A stretch of 64,000 nt of DNA from Gaetbulibacter_A sp043876815 (GTDB lineage: Bacteria > Bacteroidota > Bacteroidia > Flavobacteriales > Flavobacteriaceae): the NCBI RefSeq assembly GCF_043876815.1, contig NZ_JBAWKA010000007.1, positions 20,740-84,739 of the forward strand. The letters run 5' to 3'. The position numbers were made by a program, and so were the translations under genes. The notes beneath the pieces were generated by a model. The model ran no database searches and was not told the DNA's origin. It was given only the letters and a program-made list of their open reading frames with translations. Below are positions 1 to 9,642 of this stretch, piece by piece. Numbering within the stretch: position 1 is the first letter of the stretch; each line of letters starts with the position of its first letter.

Positions 1-44
1 AGCAGAATGTTCAAAAGTTCGTTAAACAATAATATTAGTTTTTG

Positions 45-2726
45 ATGACTCCCAAGAGGTTATTATTAGTTTTTCTTTTGCTGTTTTTGGTGAACTGGGA
101 TAGTTATTCTCAGCTTCAACCTGCTCCATCTTTCTTTAGAATTCCAAGAGAGGCTCCTCTAGTTGATTTGAACACCACTCAAACCATACTGGTTTCAGAT
201 TACGGTGCTGTAGTTAATGATGGCACTAATGACATTTCAGGAATAACAGCGGCCATACAGGCCGCTGTAAACCTGGCTACGGAGGCAAGCCCTGTTAGAC
301 TAGTTTTTGAAAATGGCACTTACGATTTAATGCCACCCAGCGGTTCCCATGCGCTAAGTATGACTGATGCCGAAAGTGTGTTATGGGATGGACAAGGTGC
401 TGAATTTTTAATTCACGATCCAGCCATTGGTTTTTTACGTTTGTTGCGATGCACAAATACCATCATAAAAGACATTTCAGTTGATTACGCCACCCTGCCC
501 TTTACCCAGGGAAAAATAACCAATATTGATTTCAATAATGGCTTTTTTGATTTTGAGGTAGATGCTAATTTCCCATTACCCACAGAAAATTATTTTTCTA
601 ACGCTTCTCAAGCTTGGGGAATGATCAAAAATATTAAAGGCGGGATAAAAGAGGGCACAGCAAACTTGATCCCTTTTACAGGTTTCTCCGCAGTTGGTCC
701 GAATACATTCAGAACCTTTCAGTCAAGCCCATATATGACTGGGATAGAAGTAGGCGATTACTTTGTTCAAATAGCACGAAATAATGGTTCAACAATCATT
801 TTAAACAATCTTGGAAAAAATGTTACTTACATGAATGTAACAGCTTATGCCAGTCCTGCCGGGGGATTTAATGCCCGGGATTGTGAAGCCTGGCATGTTT
901 TAGATTCTCATATTAAACTTAAAGCAGGACGAGTACATTCCATAAATGCTGACTGTTTGCATATTAATGGTGGAAAAATTGCGCCTTGGGTTGAAAACTG
1001 CACTTTTGAAGGTTTTTCAGATGATTGCGTAAACCTAAAATACACTAAAAGAGTCATTAAAGAGGTTCATAATGCGACTCAGATCACGGTACAATTCAGT
1101 GTAAGTGTCGGTGAAAACATGGAATTCTACAACCCCAGAGATGGCGTTTTTCTTGGCAGTGCTACCGTTGAAAATGTAGAAAACCTCGGGAGCAATCTAT
1201 TTAAGCTCACCTTATCAAATGCGGTGAATATAACCACGATAACAGATCCCGATCATCAACTGGCAGATAAGGCTTATGTAGAAAGCAGATCGAACGATTC
1301 CTTCATATTTCGTAATAATATCATCAGAAACTCACGAAGGTATGGTATTTTAATACAAAGTAAATATGCCTTAATCGAGAACAATCTTTTTCAAAATTTA
1401 AGTAGCTCCGGTATTACCATTGAAAATGGTGTGGATTGGGGTGAAGGCTTTAGGGCTACAGAAATAGAAATAAGAAACAATACTTTTGACAATTGTGGTT
1501 TTGATACATCCTATATCTCGGATGAGAATTCAGCAGCCATCAAAATTGATTTTTTAAAACTTGGAAGCCCATGCTCTGTAAACGATACCTGGTGTGGTAC
1601 GCAAACCACCAGTTGGAAGGCACATAGTAATATTCGAATTATTGACAATACCATACTTTACAATAACAAAGGGTTGTATCTTAAAAATATTGATGGTTTA
1701 TCACTCCAAAATAACTTTATCTGTCATAGAGATGAAGATATTACTTTGGGGAATAATGAAACGCCAGTGGCTCAAACCATCCTAAATTCTAGTAACGTTA
1801 GTGTTGCAGATTACCAATACACTTTACCAGAACCAAATATCCACTTTTTGCTTAATGAAGATCCCGGTGCCCTGGAATTGGTAAATTCTGGAACCGATAC
1901 CAGTGTTGGTTTAGAAATTATTAATCAAGGAGGGGAAATCATTCAAGGTTTTTCGGATGAGGAAATTGGCTATGCCTTTAAAATAAATACAGCAAACAAT
2001 GGCCGCCTTCGTTTTGAAAATACAGCAGATGGCTCGCCTTTTCCTGGACCGGTAGGAGGAGCCGCAAGAACATATGCTTTTTGGTTCAAACCGGAAACAT
2101 CTGTTTTTCAAACCCTACTTTACAGTGGCGGTCCAACTGATGGCGAAGTTTTTGTTGTTCAAATGCAATCGAATGGTGTTTTAAGAGTAACCGACAATAA
2201 CCAAAATATTGTTAGGATGGATGATTTGCCGATTGATATTGGGCAATGGAACCATGTTGTGATTTCGGTTCCGGAGAATAATTCCTTTTCTAGTATTCAA
2301 CTCTATAAAAATGGAGTGCCCTCCTCGGAAACGTATATCGGCGTTGATGTATTACTTAATACGGCTAGTAACAGTATTGATTTCTTTCCGAGATTTAACG
2401 GATTGGCTAGCGATATAAGATACTTTGATTATAAATTATGTAGTGGTGAAGTAGAACGTATTTATAACGATAGGCAGAATACCCTTTCAACTGAATTTGA
2501 ACTCAATAATAAGACCAATAAAATTGTTGTTTATCCAACCATGGTATCCAACACTATTTATTTTAGTAAGCCTGTTACCTCGGTGAAAATATGCAATCTT
2601 CTCGGTCAAATATTTACTGAAGTAAAGTATTCTAACCTTACAGAACTAAATTTATCTGATCTACCCTCCGGAATGTACATCCTTCAACTAAACAATATTC
2701 AAACTGAAAAAATTTATAAAAAATGA
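45..2726 (+). CDS. Secreted GH110-like alpha-1,3-galactosidase with LamG and T9SS domains
   Basis: Likely exo-acting alpha-1,3-galactosidase on a (sulfated) galactan. A TTG precedes the ATG at 45; the ATG gives a clean signal peptide ending near SYSQ. Residues about 30-560 form a right-handed beta-helix with a GAVVNDGTND start typical of pectin-lyase-fold enzymes. The motifs NADCLHINGG (Asp303) and FSDDCVN (Asp326, Asp327) give three Asp spaced 23 and 1 apart, which agrees with the catalytic Asp set I recall for GH110. A LamG-like domain (about 600-805) and a C-terminal T9SS sorting domain (about 815-893) follow, so the enzyme should be surface-exposed or released. Its stop overlaps the next start (ATGA), implying translational coupling to the paralogue. 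The beta-helix fold is clear; the GH110 assignment rests on motif memory and the sulfatase context, and another beta-helix polysaccharidase family remains possible. Confidence 0.72.
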   Translation: MTPKRLLLVFLLLFLVNWDSYSQLQPAPSFFRIPREAPLVDLNTTQTILVSDYGAVVNDGTNDISGITAAIQAAVNLATEASPVRLVFENGTYDLMPPSGSHALSMTDAESVLWDGQGAEFLIHDPAIGFLRLLRCTNTIIKDISVDYATLPFTQGKITNIDFNNGFFDFEVDANFPLPTENYFSNASQAWGMIKNIKGGIKEGTANLIPFTGFSAVGPNTFRTFQSSPYMTGIEVGDYFVQIARNNGSTIILNNLGKNVTYMNVTAYASPAGGFNARDCEAWHVLDSHIKLKAGRVHSINADCLHINGGKIAPWVENCTFEGFSDDCVNLKYTKRVIKEVHNATQITVQFSVSVGENMEFYNPRDGVFLGSATVENVENLGSNLFKLTLSNAVNITTITDPDHQLADKAYVESRSNDSFIFRNNIIRNSRRYGILIQSKYALIENNLFQNLSSSGITIENGVDWGEGFRATEIEIRNNTFDNCGFDTSYISDENSAAIKIDFLKLGSPCSVNDTWCGTQTTSWKAHSNIRIIDNTILYNNKGLYLKNIDGLSLQNNFICHRDEDITLGNNETPVAQTILNSSNVSVADYQYTLPEPNIHFLLNEDPGALELVNSGTDTSVGLEIINQGGEIIQGFSDEEIGYAFKINTANNGRLRFENTADGSPFPGPVGGAARTYAFWFKPETSVFQTLLYSGGPTDGEVFVVQMQSNGVLRVTDNNQNIVRMDDLPIDIGQWNHVVISVPENNSFSSIQLYKNGVPSSETYIGVDVLLNTASNSIDFFPRFNGLASDIRYFDYKLCSGEVERIYNDRQNTLSTEFELNNKTNKIVVYPTMVSNTIYFSKPVTSVKICNLLGQIFTEVKYSNLTELNLSDLPSGMYILQLNNIQTEKIYKK

Positions 2727-4492
2727 AAAAATTATTTTCAACTCTAATAGTATTATTAATTTTTGGTTTTTTTGCTCAAGCACAGTATCAGTTTAATTTA
2801 CCTGACCATTTTAGAACGCAAAGAAACCTGCCCCTTATTGATATGCCAATTTCAATGAATGTTAATTTGAGAGATTTTGGGGCTATTCCAAATGATGGGG
2901 AAGATGACGTTCCCGGCATCATGAAGGCTTTAAACTTTTGCAAAAAGATCACTCGAACAGGAGCGACCGGGATTAGGTTAGTATTCGAAAAAGGAACTTA
3001 TGACCTTTATGGCGATGATAACCCTAAAAAAACACATATTATTTATCTCGCTGATGCTAAAAACCTGACCATTGATGGTAATGGTGCAGAGATTATTGTT
3101 CATGATCCTTTAAAAGGTTTTTTCTCAGTATTTAAAAGTGAGAATATTATCGTAAAAAACTTTTTTATTGATTACGATCCTCTTCCTTTTACGCAAGGAA
3201 AAATTACCAAGGTCGATTTAAAAGAAAGATATTTTGAACTTAAAATTGATGAAGGTTTTCCTAGTTTAAATGAAAACATGTTTCAGGTAGCATCGCGTGT
3301 TTGGGGTATGCTCATGGATCCCAAGATGCCAGGGAAATTAAAAGATGGGGCGCCAAATCTTTTTGCAACTAAAGAATTTGAACAATTGTCGCCCGGGCTT
3401 TTTAAGGTAAATTTAAAAGCTATCAATCTTCTAAAATCTATGGAAGTTGGTGACTTATATGTGCATCTGGCCAGAACCAATGGCTTGAGTGTTTTTAAAT
3501 CTGGGAATAGTAAAAATATCACCTATTTAGAAAACACCAATTACTCCAGCCCGGCGGGGAGTTACAATGCCTTTAATATGGAGGAATGGAATATTATAGG
3601 AGCTCAGATATTATTAAAGCCCGGTAGAATTCATAGTGCCAACGCTGATTGTGTTCATGTTAACGGAGGTAAATTTGGGCCCTGGATTCAAAATTGCCTT
3701 TTTGAAGGTTACAGTGATGATGCTATTAATTTAAAATCTTCAAAGAGGAATATATTAAAGCAAATATCTCCTACTGAATTGGTTGTAAAATTCAACGTGG
3801 CCAAAGGCGATATCATTAGGATTTATAACCCAAGGGAAGGTAAACTTTTAGGTACATTTAAAATTGTCGATAGAAGCCCTCTGGATAAAGGTATGGTGCA
3901 AATAACGCTAGATAAACCCTTGGAAGAAACCTTGCAGGTAGGCGATACAAAAAAGCATGATATTGCCTATATTGATACGGAATCAAACGAATCTTTCGTT
4001 ATTAGAAACAATACCTTCAGAAATGCACGGCGATATGGTATTTTATTACAGAGTTCCTATGGTATCATTGAGCGTAATTTATTTAAAAACCTCAGCCAAT
4101 GTGCTATTTCTATGAACAATGGGGTTGATTGGGGTGAAGGTTTCGTGTCTCATAATATTACCATTAATCAAAATATCTTTGATAACTGTGGCTATGACGA
4201 TACTTATTTTAAAGACTATAATGCCGCAGCGGTGCGTTTAAGAGTTACAAAATTAAAAAACCCCGAGGCGAAAGGAAAATGGAGTGGTGTTGCAACTGCA
4301 GACTGGCAAGGATTAGAAAATATTAAAATCACAAATAACACCTTCCTTTATAACAAAAGGGCCTTGTCTATTGAGTGCACAGTAAATACTGTTATAACAG
4401 GAAACAAATTCATTAGAAATCTAAAGGACCTTTCTGATGAATATGAAATTCTATTAAAAAACAACAATACAAACTTGGTTTTCGAGAACTAA
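2723..4492 (+). CDS. GH110-like beta-helix glycosidase, short paralogue
   Basis: Paralogue of the preceding gene along the whole beta-helix: shared blocks include LPFTQGKIT, SSPAG, GRIHSANADC, GPWIQNC and NGVDWGEGF. The signal peptide is MKKLFSTLIVLLIFGFFAQA. The candidate catalytic Asp are Asp309 (NADCVH), Asp332 and Asp333 (YSDDAIN), at the same spacing as in the neighbour. The 589 residues stop at the end of the helix; LamG and T9SS domains are absent, so the protein is probably periplasmic. Inference: the upstream paralogue works at the surface and this one on imported oligosaccharides. It starts inside the stop codon of the upstream gene and lies 34 bp before the sulfatase, as expected in one operon. 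Confidence 0.72.
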   Translation: MKKLFSTLIVLLIFGFFAQAQYQFNLPDHFRTQRNLPLIDMPISMNVNLRDFGAIPNDGEDDVPGIMKALNFCKKITRTGATGIRLVFEKGTYDLYGDDNPKKTHIIYLADAKNLTIDGNGAEIIVHDPLKGFFSVFKSENIIVKNFFIDYDPLPFTQGKITKVDLKERYFELKIDEGFPSLNENMFQVASRVWGMLMDPKMPGKLKDGAPNLFATKEFEQLSPGLFKVNLKAINLLKSMEVGDLYVHLARTNGLSVFKSGNSKNITYLENTNYSSPAGSYNAFNMEEWNIIGAQILLKPGRIHSANADCVHVNGGKFGPWIQNCLFEGYSDDAINLKSSKRNILKQISPTELVVKFNVAKGDIIRIYNPREGKLLGTFKIVDRSPLDKGMVQITLDKPLEETLQVGDTKKHDIAYIDTESNESFVIRNNTFRNARRYGILLQSSYGIIERNLFKNLSQCAISMNNGVDWGEGFVSHNITINQNIFDNCGYDDTYFKDYNAAAVRLRVTKLKNPEAKGKWSGVATADWQGLENIKITNNTFLYNKRALSIECTVNTVITGNKFIRNLKDLSDEYEILLKNNNTNLVFEN

Positions 4493-4526
4493 GTGGAACA
4501 GTAGAAATTAAATCATTTTCTATTTT

Positions 4527-6113
4527 ATGAAGAACTTAAAATTTTATTTTACTGTGCTTTCTTTAGCATTAGGTAGTAGTATTTTATTCGCCTGTCAGTC
4601 AAAAGAAACAGAACCCGTAAAAAAGCCAAATATTCTATTTTGCCTAGCCGATGACGCCACCTGGAAACATATGAGTGCTTACGGTACAGATTGGATTAAT
4701 ACACCTGCCTTCGATAGCATTGCGGGTCAAGGTTTACTCTTTAATAATGCCTATACCCCAAATGCAAAATGCGGCCCTTCCAGATCCATTATTTTAACCG
4801 GAAGAAATACCTGGCAACTTGAAGAAGCTGCTAACCATCTAGCTTATTTCCCAACCAAATTCAAAACGTATCCTGAAGCTCTTTCTGAAAAAGGATACCA
4901 TGTAGGTTATACAGGTAAAGGTTGGGCTCCCGGAACCTCTTTGAATGAGGATGGCAGCAAAAGGGAACTCCTTGTAAAAGCCTATAATAAATTAAAAACG
5001 GAACCACCAACCAAAGGAATCTCTAACGTTGACTACGTTGAAAACTTCAGGAGTTTCTTGGATCAAAAAAATCCTAATGAACCATTCTGCTTCTGGTATG
5101 GCGGGCATGAACCTCACAGAAGTTACGAGTATGGTACAGGCGTAAGTGTTGGTAATAAAAAATTATCTCAATTAGATTCCGTTTTCCCGTATTGGCCACA
5201 ATCAGAGGTGGTGAAAAACGATGTTTTAGATTATGCTTTTGAGCTCGAATATTTTGACAAACAGTTGAATGCCATGCTCACGGTTTTAAAAGAGAGAGGA
5301 GAATTGGACAACACTATTATCGTTGTGACATCCGATAACGGTATGCCTTTTCCACGAGTAAAAGGATTAAGTTATGAGCATTCTAATCATTTACCGCTTG
5401 CCATTATGTGGAAAAATGGTATTAAAAACCCCGGGAGAAAAATTGAAGATTATGTGACTTTTGCCGATTTTGCAGCCACATTCATAGATTTGGCGGGATA
5501 TGATGCAAAAGAAATTGGCATGCACCCTGTTCAGGGAAAAAGTTTAAAACAATTTTTTGATTCTGATAAGGAAGATCTTATTCAACCGGAGCAAGATTAT
5601 GTCCTTCTTGGACAGGAAAGACATGATGTGGGAAGACCCAATGACGTAGGCTATCCTGTTAGAGGCATTGTGAAAGAAGGATTTATGTATCTATTAAATT
5701 ACGAGAATGATCGATGGCCGGCCGGAAATCCAGAAACAGGTTATACAAATACCGATGGGAGCCCAACCAAAACTGAAATCCTGGAACTTAACCGAAGTGG
5801 TACAAACACGGGGTATTGGGATTTAAATTTTGGAAAACATCCAAAAGAAGAATTATTTCAAATTAGTAAAGACGAAAATTGTTTGATCAATTTGGCAGAA
5901 AATGAAGAATTTCAAAGCATCAAAGCGCAATTAAAAAGCTTATTAGAATCAGAATTAAAAGCCCAAAATGACCCTAGAATGTTTGGGAATGGCTTCATAT
6001 TCGACAATTATCCACCAGACCGAAATGCCCATTTTTATGAGAAATATATGAATGGGGAAGATGTAAAAGCCGGTTGGATTAATAAGTCTGACTTTGAAAA
6101 GAAAAAGAGCTGA
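4527..6113 (+). CDS. Formylglycine-dependent sulfatase, S1 family lipoprotein
   Basis: Hydrolyses sulfate esters (or N-sulfate) on a carbohydrate. The lipobox LFAC places the lipidated Cys at 23. The N-terminal KPNILFCLADD supplies metal-binding Asp, and the activation motif CGPSR starts at Cys82, which an anaerobic (anSME) or aerobic formylglycine-generating enzyme would convert. VTSDNGMPFPR carries the second Asp-Asn metal pair. The 528 residues are of usual length for the family. The stretch around LTGRNTWQLEEAANH resembles heparan N-sulfatase-like (S1_8-type) enzymes, but the sulfated position cannot be read from sequence. It is the third gene of the operon with the two GH110-like enzymes, so removal of sulfate groups that block galactosidase action is the likely job. 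Confidence 0.9.
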   Translation: MKNLKFYFTVLSLALGSSILFACQSKETEPVKKPNILFCLADDATWKHMSAYGTDWINTPAFDSIAGQGLLFNNAYTPNAKCGPSRSIILTGRNTWQLEEAANHLAYFPTKFKTYPEALSEKGYHVGYTGKGWAPGTSLNEDGSKRELLVKAYNKLKTEPPTKGISNVDYVENFRSFLDQKNPNEPFCFWYGGHEPHRSYEYGTGVSVGNKKLSQLDSVFPYWPQSEVVKNDVLDYAFELEYFDKQLNAMLTVLKERGELDNTIIVVTSDNGMPFPRVKGLSYEHSNHLPLAIMWKNGIKNPGRKIEDYVTFADFAATFIDLAGYDAKEIGMHPVQGKSLKQFFDSDKEDLIQPEQDYVLLGQERHDVGRPNDVGYPVRGIVKEGFMYLLNYENDRWPAGNPETGYTNTDGSPTKTEILELNRSGTNTGYWDLNFGKHPKEELFQISKDENCLINLAENEEFQSIKAQLKSLLESELKAQNDPRMFGNGFIFDNYPPDRNAHFYEKYMNGEDVKAGWINKSDFEKKKS

Positions 6114-6187
6114 AAATTTCTAAAAATACATAAACCATCACCTAGACAAAAAGGTGATAAAACTTTTAGTACCGAGTTTAGTTTTAA

Positions 6188-6230
6188 CGTCCTGTGATCT
6201 CCGTTTTTGATTTCAGGGCGTTTTATTTTC
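6188..6230 (+). terminator. Probable intrinsic terminator after the sulfatase gene
   Basis: The arms CGTCCTG (6188-6194) and CAGGGCG (6214-6220) pair with one G-U, followed by TTTTATTTT. The site lies between the sulfatase stop and the esterase start and may end the GH110-sulfatase transcript. The loop is long (19 nt), so this is tentative. Confidence 0.45.
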
Positions 6231-6263
6231 ACTTTTATAATGTAACTTGTGGCAAAAAATAAC

Positions 6264-7190
6264 ATGAAATTCTTTTTTATTTATCTAAGTTTCCTTTTCG
6301 CTGTTCAATTCAATTATGGCCAAAACATCATAAAACTTTGGACGGAAAACATCCCAAATCAAAGAGAATCAGAAGAGGTACAGTTAGATGAAGTAACAGA
6401 TAAACTACGCATTTTTAATGTTCAGGATCCAACGCTCGAGGTGTATTTACCATCAAAAGGAATGCGTAACGGCATGGCTATGATTATTTGTCCAGGAGGC
6501 GGATATCGCAATTTAAGTTACCACTTCGAGGGTACGGACTTTGCTAAATTTTTAAATTCAAAAGGTATTGCTACTTTCGTGCTGAAGTACCGTTTACCCG
6601 ATTCAAAATCACTTGTTATACGGCATCAGGCACCGCTTCAGGATGCTCAGCGTGCTATTAGATACATTCGCTTTAATGCGAATAAATATGATATAAATCC
6701 GAATAAAATTGGAATCATGGGTTTTTCTGCCGGAGGCCATTTAGCGTCTACTCTGGGAACTCATTACGATCGTGAAGTGTACAAGGCTGCGAGCGCCATG
6801 GATTCCATTAGTGCCCGCCCCGATTTTTTGGCTTTAGCTTATGCAGTGATCACCATGAAAGATCCTCATGCCCACAAAGGCTCACGACGTAATTTATTGG
6901 GAAATACACCCACTCCGGAATTAATTGATTTTTATTCCAATGAAACTAAGATAGACGCCAACACCCCACCCACTTTTCTTGTTCATGCCTCAAATGATTC
7001 AAGTGTTCCCGTAATCAACAGTATTCTATTTTATGAAGCTTTACAAAAAAACGGTGTATCTGCTGAAATACATATTTATCCTGAAGGTGGTCATGGTTTT
7101 GGTTTGGCTTTAAAGAATGGGTATTTGCAGACCTGGACCGATCGTCTTGTAGATTGGTTGGAAGGTTTGAATTCCGGTGCCAAAGACTAA
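6264..7190 (+). CDS. Secreted alpha/beta-hydrolase, acetyl-xylan-esterase-like
   Basis: Probable carbohydrate esterase of the BD-FAE/esterase-lipase type that removes acyl groups from sugars. I chose the ATG at 6264 because it begins a signal peptide (MKFFFIYLSFLFAVQFNYGQ); a GTG 15 bp upstream adds residues with no role. CPGGGYRNLSYHFEG forms the oxyanion-hole loop, GFSAGG holds the nucleophile Ser155, HASNDSSVP contains the acidic residue and GGHGFG the His. About 308 residues is normal for the family. It sits downstream of the GH110-sulfatase genes in the same direction and may act on the same glycan, although a likely terminator lies between them. Confidence 0.75.
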   Translation: MKFFFIYLSFLFAVQFNYGQNIIKLWTENIPNQRESEEVQLDEVTDKLRIFNVQDPTLEVYLPSKGMRNGMAMIICPGGGYRNLSYHFEGTDFAKFLNSKGIATFVLKYRLPDSKSLVIRHQAPLQDAQRAIRYIRFNANKYDINPNKIGIMGFSAGGHLASTLGTHYDREVYKAASAMDSISARPDFLALAYAVITMKDPHAHKGSRRNLLGNTPTPELIDFYSNETKIDANTPPTFLVHASNDSSVPVINSILFYEALQKNGVSAEIHIYPEGGHGFGLALKNGYLQTWTDRLVDWLEGLNSGAKD

Positions 7191-7354
7191 TTCTGGTGAT
7201 TGAATATATTTTCAGACTACTAAACCAAAAATTTCATTAATTAGGTAAATAAGAATATACGATTATTTGTTTCCATTGAATTTTTTTTATTTTTATACTA
7301 TATTGTAAATCAACGTTATAACAATACAGCTAATTTTTAAAATTAAAATTACCA

Positions 7355-7879
7355 ATGAAAAAACATCATTTACCAAAACTGTTTTTAACTGTGATCTTTA
7401 TCTCTTTGTGGAGTTGTCAGGAGACTAAAATTGAATCCGGAACAGAATATTCCAATACGATCAAAGAAATCATTGAAACCAAAAATTCCAAATTACAAAC
7501 CTGGTATGCCCAGGGTATGATTGATTCGGTAGCCGCCCATTTTGCAGACGATTGTATTCAAATGCCTCCACACCAGCCACCAATTATGGGTGTTGAAAAT
7601 TTTAAAAAAGTCTGGAAAGAAAATACTCAAATGGGAACCTGGAACTTTGATTTAAAAACCAACGATGTAAAAGCCAGTGGTGATCTTGCTGTAGAGTATG
7701 GCTCCTATATTCTAACATTTAGTCCTAACCAAAAATCTCTTATACCTGCTATGGATGATAAAGGTAATTACGTGGCCGTATGGGAACGCATCAATGACGA
7801 TTGGAAAATTGTTTGGGACGCCCCCACCCCAACTACACCTATGGAATTACCTCCTGCCATGGATTCTATACCAAAGTAA
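7355..7879 (+). CDS. SnoaL/DUF4440-like lipoprotein
   Basis: Small lipoprotein with a cystatin/NTF2-like fold of the SnoaL/DUF4440 type. The signal peptide ends in LWSC, a lipobox. Typical features are a helical start (SNTIKEIIETKNSKLQTWYAQGMIDSV), FADDCIQMPPHQPP, GVENFKKVWKE and a closing strand YVAVWERINDDWKIVWD. The fold often binds small ligands, but no catalytic set can be named here and the function is unknown. It is monocistronic, with about 160 bp of AT-rich sequence before it and about 150 bp after it. Confidence 0.7.
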   Translation: MKKHHLPKLFLTVIFISLWSCQETKIESGTEYSNTIKEIIETKNSKLQTWYAQGMIDSVAAHFADDCIQMPPHQPPIMGVENFKKVWKENTQMGTWNFDLKTNDVKASGDLAVEYGSYILTFSPNQKSLIPAMDDKGNYVAVWERINDDWKIVWDAPTPTTPMELPPAMDSIPK

Positions 7880-8032
7880 CCGTTTTTATGTAAATAAGAA
7901 TTTTAGAAAACACTGTTGACAGTTTATCAATTAAGGGTTAAAATAAGCAAAAAGGGAACCTTAAAAAATTTAGAAATTAGGCTATCTTTATAACACCGAA
8001 AAAACCTGATTTAATTCAAAATATTAAATCCC

Positions 8033-8350
8033 ATGATTGCTCATACCCCGGAACCACCCTATTACGCCGTGATTTTTAGCACCATCCGTACCGAGGGTGA
8101 TCGTGGATATTCTGACATGGCGGCGCTCATGGAGGAATTGGCCCAAAAACAAAAAGGCTATTTAGGTATAGAAAGTGCAAGAACCCAAATGGGTATTACC
8201 GTGTCTTACTGGAAAGATCTGGAATCCATAAGAAGCTGGAAACAGCATACAGAACATGTGATTGCTCAAAAAAAAGGAAAAGCCATTTGGTACAGCAAAT
8301 ATAAATTGCGAATTGCCAAAGTAGAAAGAGACTATGGTTTTGAGGAATAA
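8033..8350 (+). CDS. ABM (antibiotic biosynthesis monooxygenase-like) domain protein
   Basis: A 105-residue cytoplasmic protein of the dimeric alpha/beta-barrel superfamily. Family-like segments are AVIFSTIRTEGD, MEELAQKQKGYLGIESAR, ITVSYWKDLESIRSWKQH and IWYSKYKLRIAKVERDYGF. Members include small monooxygenases and many proteins with no known reaction, so the name describes the fold only. It lies 18 bp upstream of the YrdB-like gene and the two probably form a pair. Confidence 0.75.
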   Translation: MIAHTPEPPYYAVIFSTIRTEGDRGYSDMAALMEELAQKQKGYLGIESARTQMGITVSYWKDLESIRSWKQHTEHVIAQKKGKAIWYSKYKLRIAKVERDYGFEE

Positions 8351-8368
8351 AAATACTAGGGAAATATT

Positions 8369-8752
8369 ATGGGAGCACATCCGCTTAACTTAGCCCTTCG
8401 CTTCATGCTGGAAATAATAGCCTTGGTTGCTCTTGGATTATGGGGTTGGGACTACGGCTCAGAAAGGTATCAATATTTTTTAGCCGGAGGACTTCCGGTA
8501 ACCTTTTCTTTGATTTGGGGAATATTTAATGTTCCTAACGATCCGAGCAGATCTGGTAAAGCTCCGGTTATTGTTCCTGGATACCTCCGTTTATTAATAG
8601 AATTGTGTTTGTTTGGACTTGCTGTTTGGGCACTCTTTAACCTCGATTATACGAAGTTTGGCTTTGCTTTTGGCGGTGTTCTTATACTTCATTACATAAT
8701 CTCCTATGATCGTGTTAAGTGGCTGCTTTCAACAAAAGACAATAACATTTGA
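8369..8752 (+). CDS. YrdB-like (DUF2568) small membrane protein
   Basis: A 127-residue integral membrane protein with about four transmembrane helices: LRFMLEIIALVALGLWGWDYG, YQYFLAGGLPVTFSLIWGIF, LRLLIELCLFGLAVWALF and GFAFGGVLILHYIISY. The conserved loop VPNDPSRSGKAPV between helices 2 and 3 is typical of YrdB/DUF2568 proteins. The function of the family is unknown. The gene follows the ABM gene closely. Confidence 0.75.
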   Translation: MGAHPLNLALRFMLEIIALVALGLWGWDYGSERYQYFLAGGLPVTFSLIWGIFNVPNDPSRSGKAPVIVPGYLRLLIELCLFGLAVWALFNLDYTKFGFAFGGVLILHYIISYDRVKWLLSTKDNNI

Positions 8753-8822
8753 AAGAAACAAAGTAGTATCAGGTTACCGCCCTCTCATGTAACAAGAACT
8801 TTCCTATATTTGTTACACAACC

Positions 8823-9590
8823 ATGGCAAAACTATTTAATACCATTCGTAGAAAACTTCTAACTGAAAACCGCTTTAGCAAGTATTTACTATATGCGATA
8901 GGTGAAATAATTCTAGTAGTTATTGGAATTTTAATCGCCTTAAACATTAATAATTGGAATGAAAAAAGAAAAATTTCGGAATTAGAAACTCGGGTCCTAA
9001 ACGAAATTTCTGAGGATCTTGCTGACGATATGCGCTCGCTTCAAAATGATGTCAACTTAAATCAAGAAGGGCTTAAAAGTATAGAAAGGATAAAACGGGC
9101 CTTAGCTTCTAACCAACTCATAACAGATTCTCTGGCATTAAAATTTGGTCAACTCGCATTTAATACCACATACACCTTAAAGTTTAGTGGTTATAAAAAC
9201 CTATCAAATCTGGGTTTTCAAATACTGGCTGAAGATTCGATTAGAAAGACCATAACCAACCTCTATGAAATGCATTATAGTTTTTTAAAGGAACGCGAAA
9301 AAACAACCAAAAATGCAACTTATGAGCATTTGAAACCAAAGCTCATGACCTATTTCAAAGCCATTAAAATAAGTGATGATATAGGAGATTTAATTTCACC
9401 TGAAAGATACTATTATCCCAAGGATTTTGAAGCTTTAAAAACCGACCCTGATTTCCAGCTTTTACTAGACATTTCAAAAGAGACGAAATACTTTAACCTA
9501 TTCGACCTAAAGTTTGTTATGGGTCCTATCCAGAACACAAAAGAACTCATCGATGCGTATCTTAAGGAAAAATCAAACAAATCAGAATGA
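8823..9590 (+). CDS. DUF6090 family membrane-anchored protein
   Basis: Recognised from its N-terminus, in which a basic start with RRKLLTENRFSKYLLYAIGE is followed by IILVVIGILIALNINNWNE, one transmembrane helix. This is the hallmark of DUF6090, a family abundant in marine Flavobacteriia and of unknown role. The remainder (about 50-255) is a helix-rich domain with coiled-coil character (ISELETRVLNEISEDLADDM). A TATATTTG sequence at 8805-8812 fits the Bacteroidota -7 box and would give a very short leader. No partner gene is evident. Confidence 0.8.
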   Translation: MAKLFNTIRRKLLTENRFSKYLLYAIGEIILVVIGILIALNINNWNEKRKISELETRVLNEISEDLADDMRSLQNDVNLNQEGLKSIERIKRALASNQLITDSLALKFGQLAFNTTYTLKFSGYKNLSNLGFQILAEDSIRKTITNLYEMHYSFLKEREKTTKNATYEHLKPKLMTYFKAIKISDDIGDLISPERYYYPKDFEALKTDPDFQLLLDISKETKYFNLFDLKFVMGPIQNTKELIDAYLKEKSNKSE

Positions 9591-9642
9591 GGGTTTTAAA
9601 ATGGATTTAAGAGTATTTAATTCTAAAATTAAAACTAGAAGT

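Noticed and set aside
1..32. Possible 3' end of an upstream gene (reads QNVQKFVKQ and stops at 30-32).
   Set aside because: Only nine codons are visible, so it cannot be supported, though an operon partner to the left is likely.
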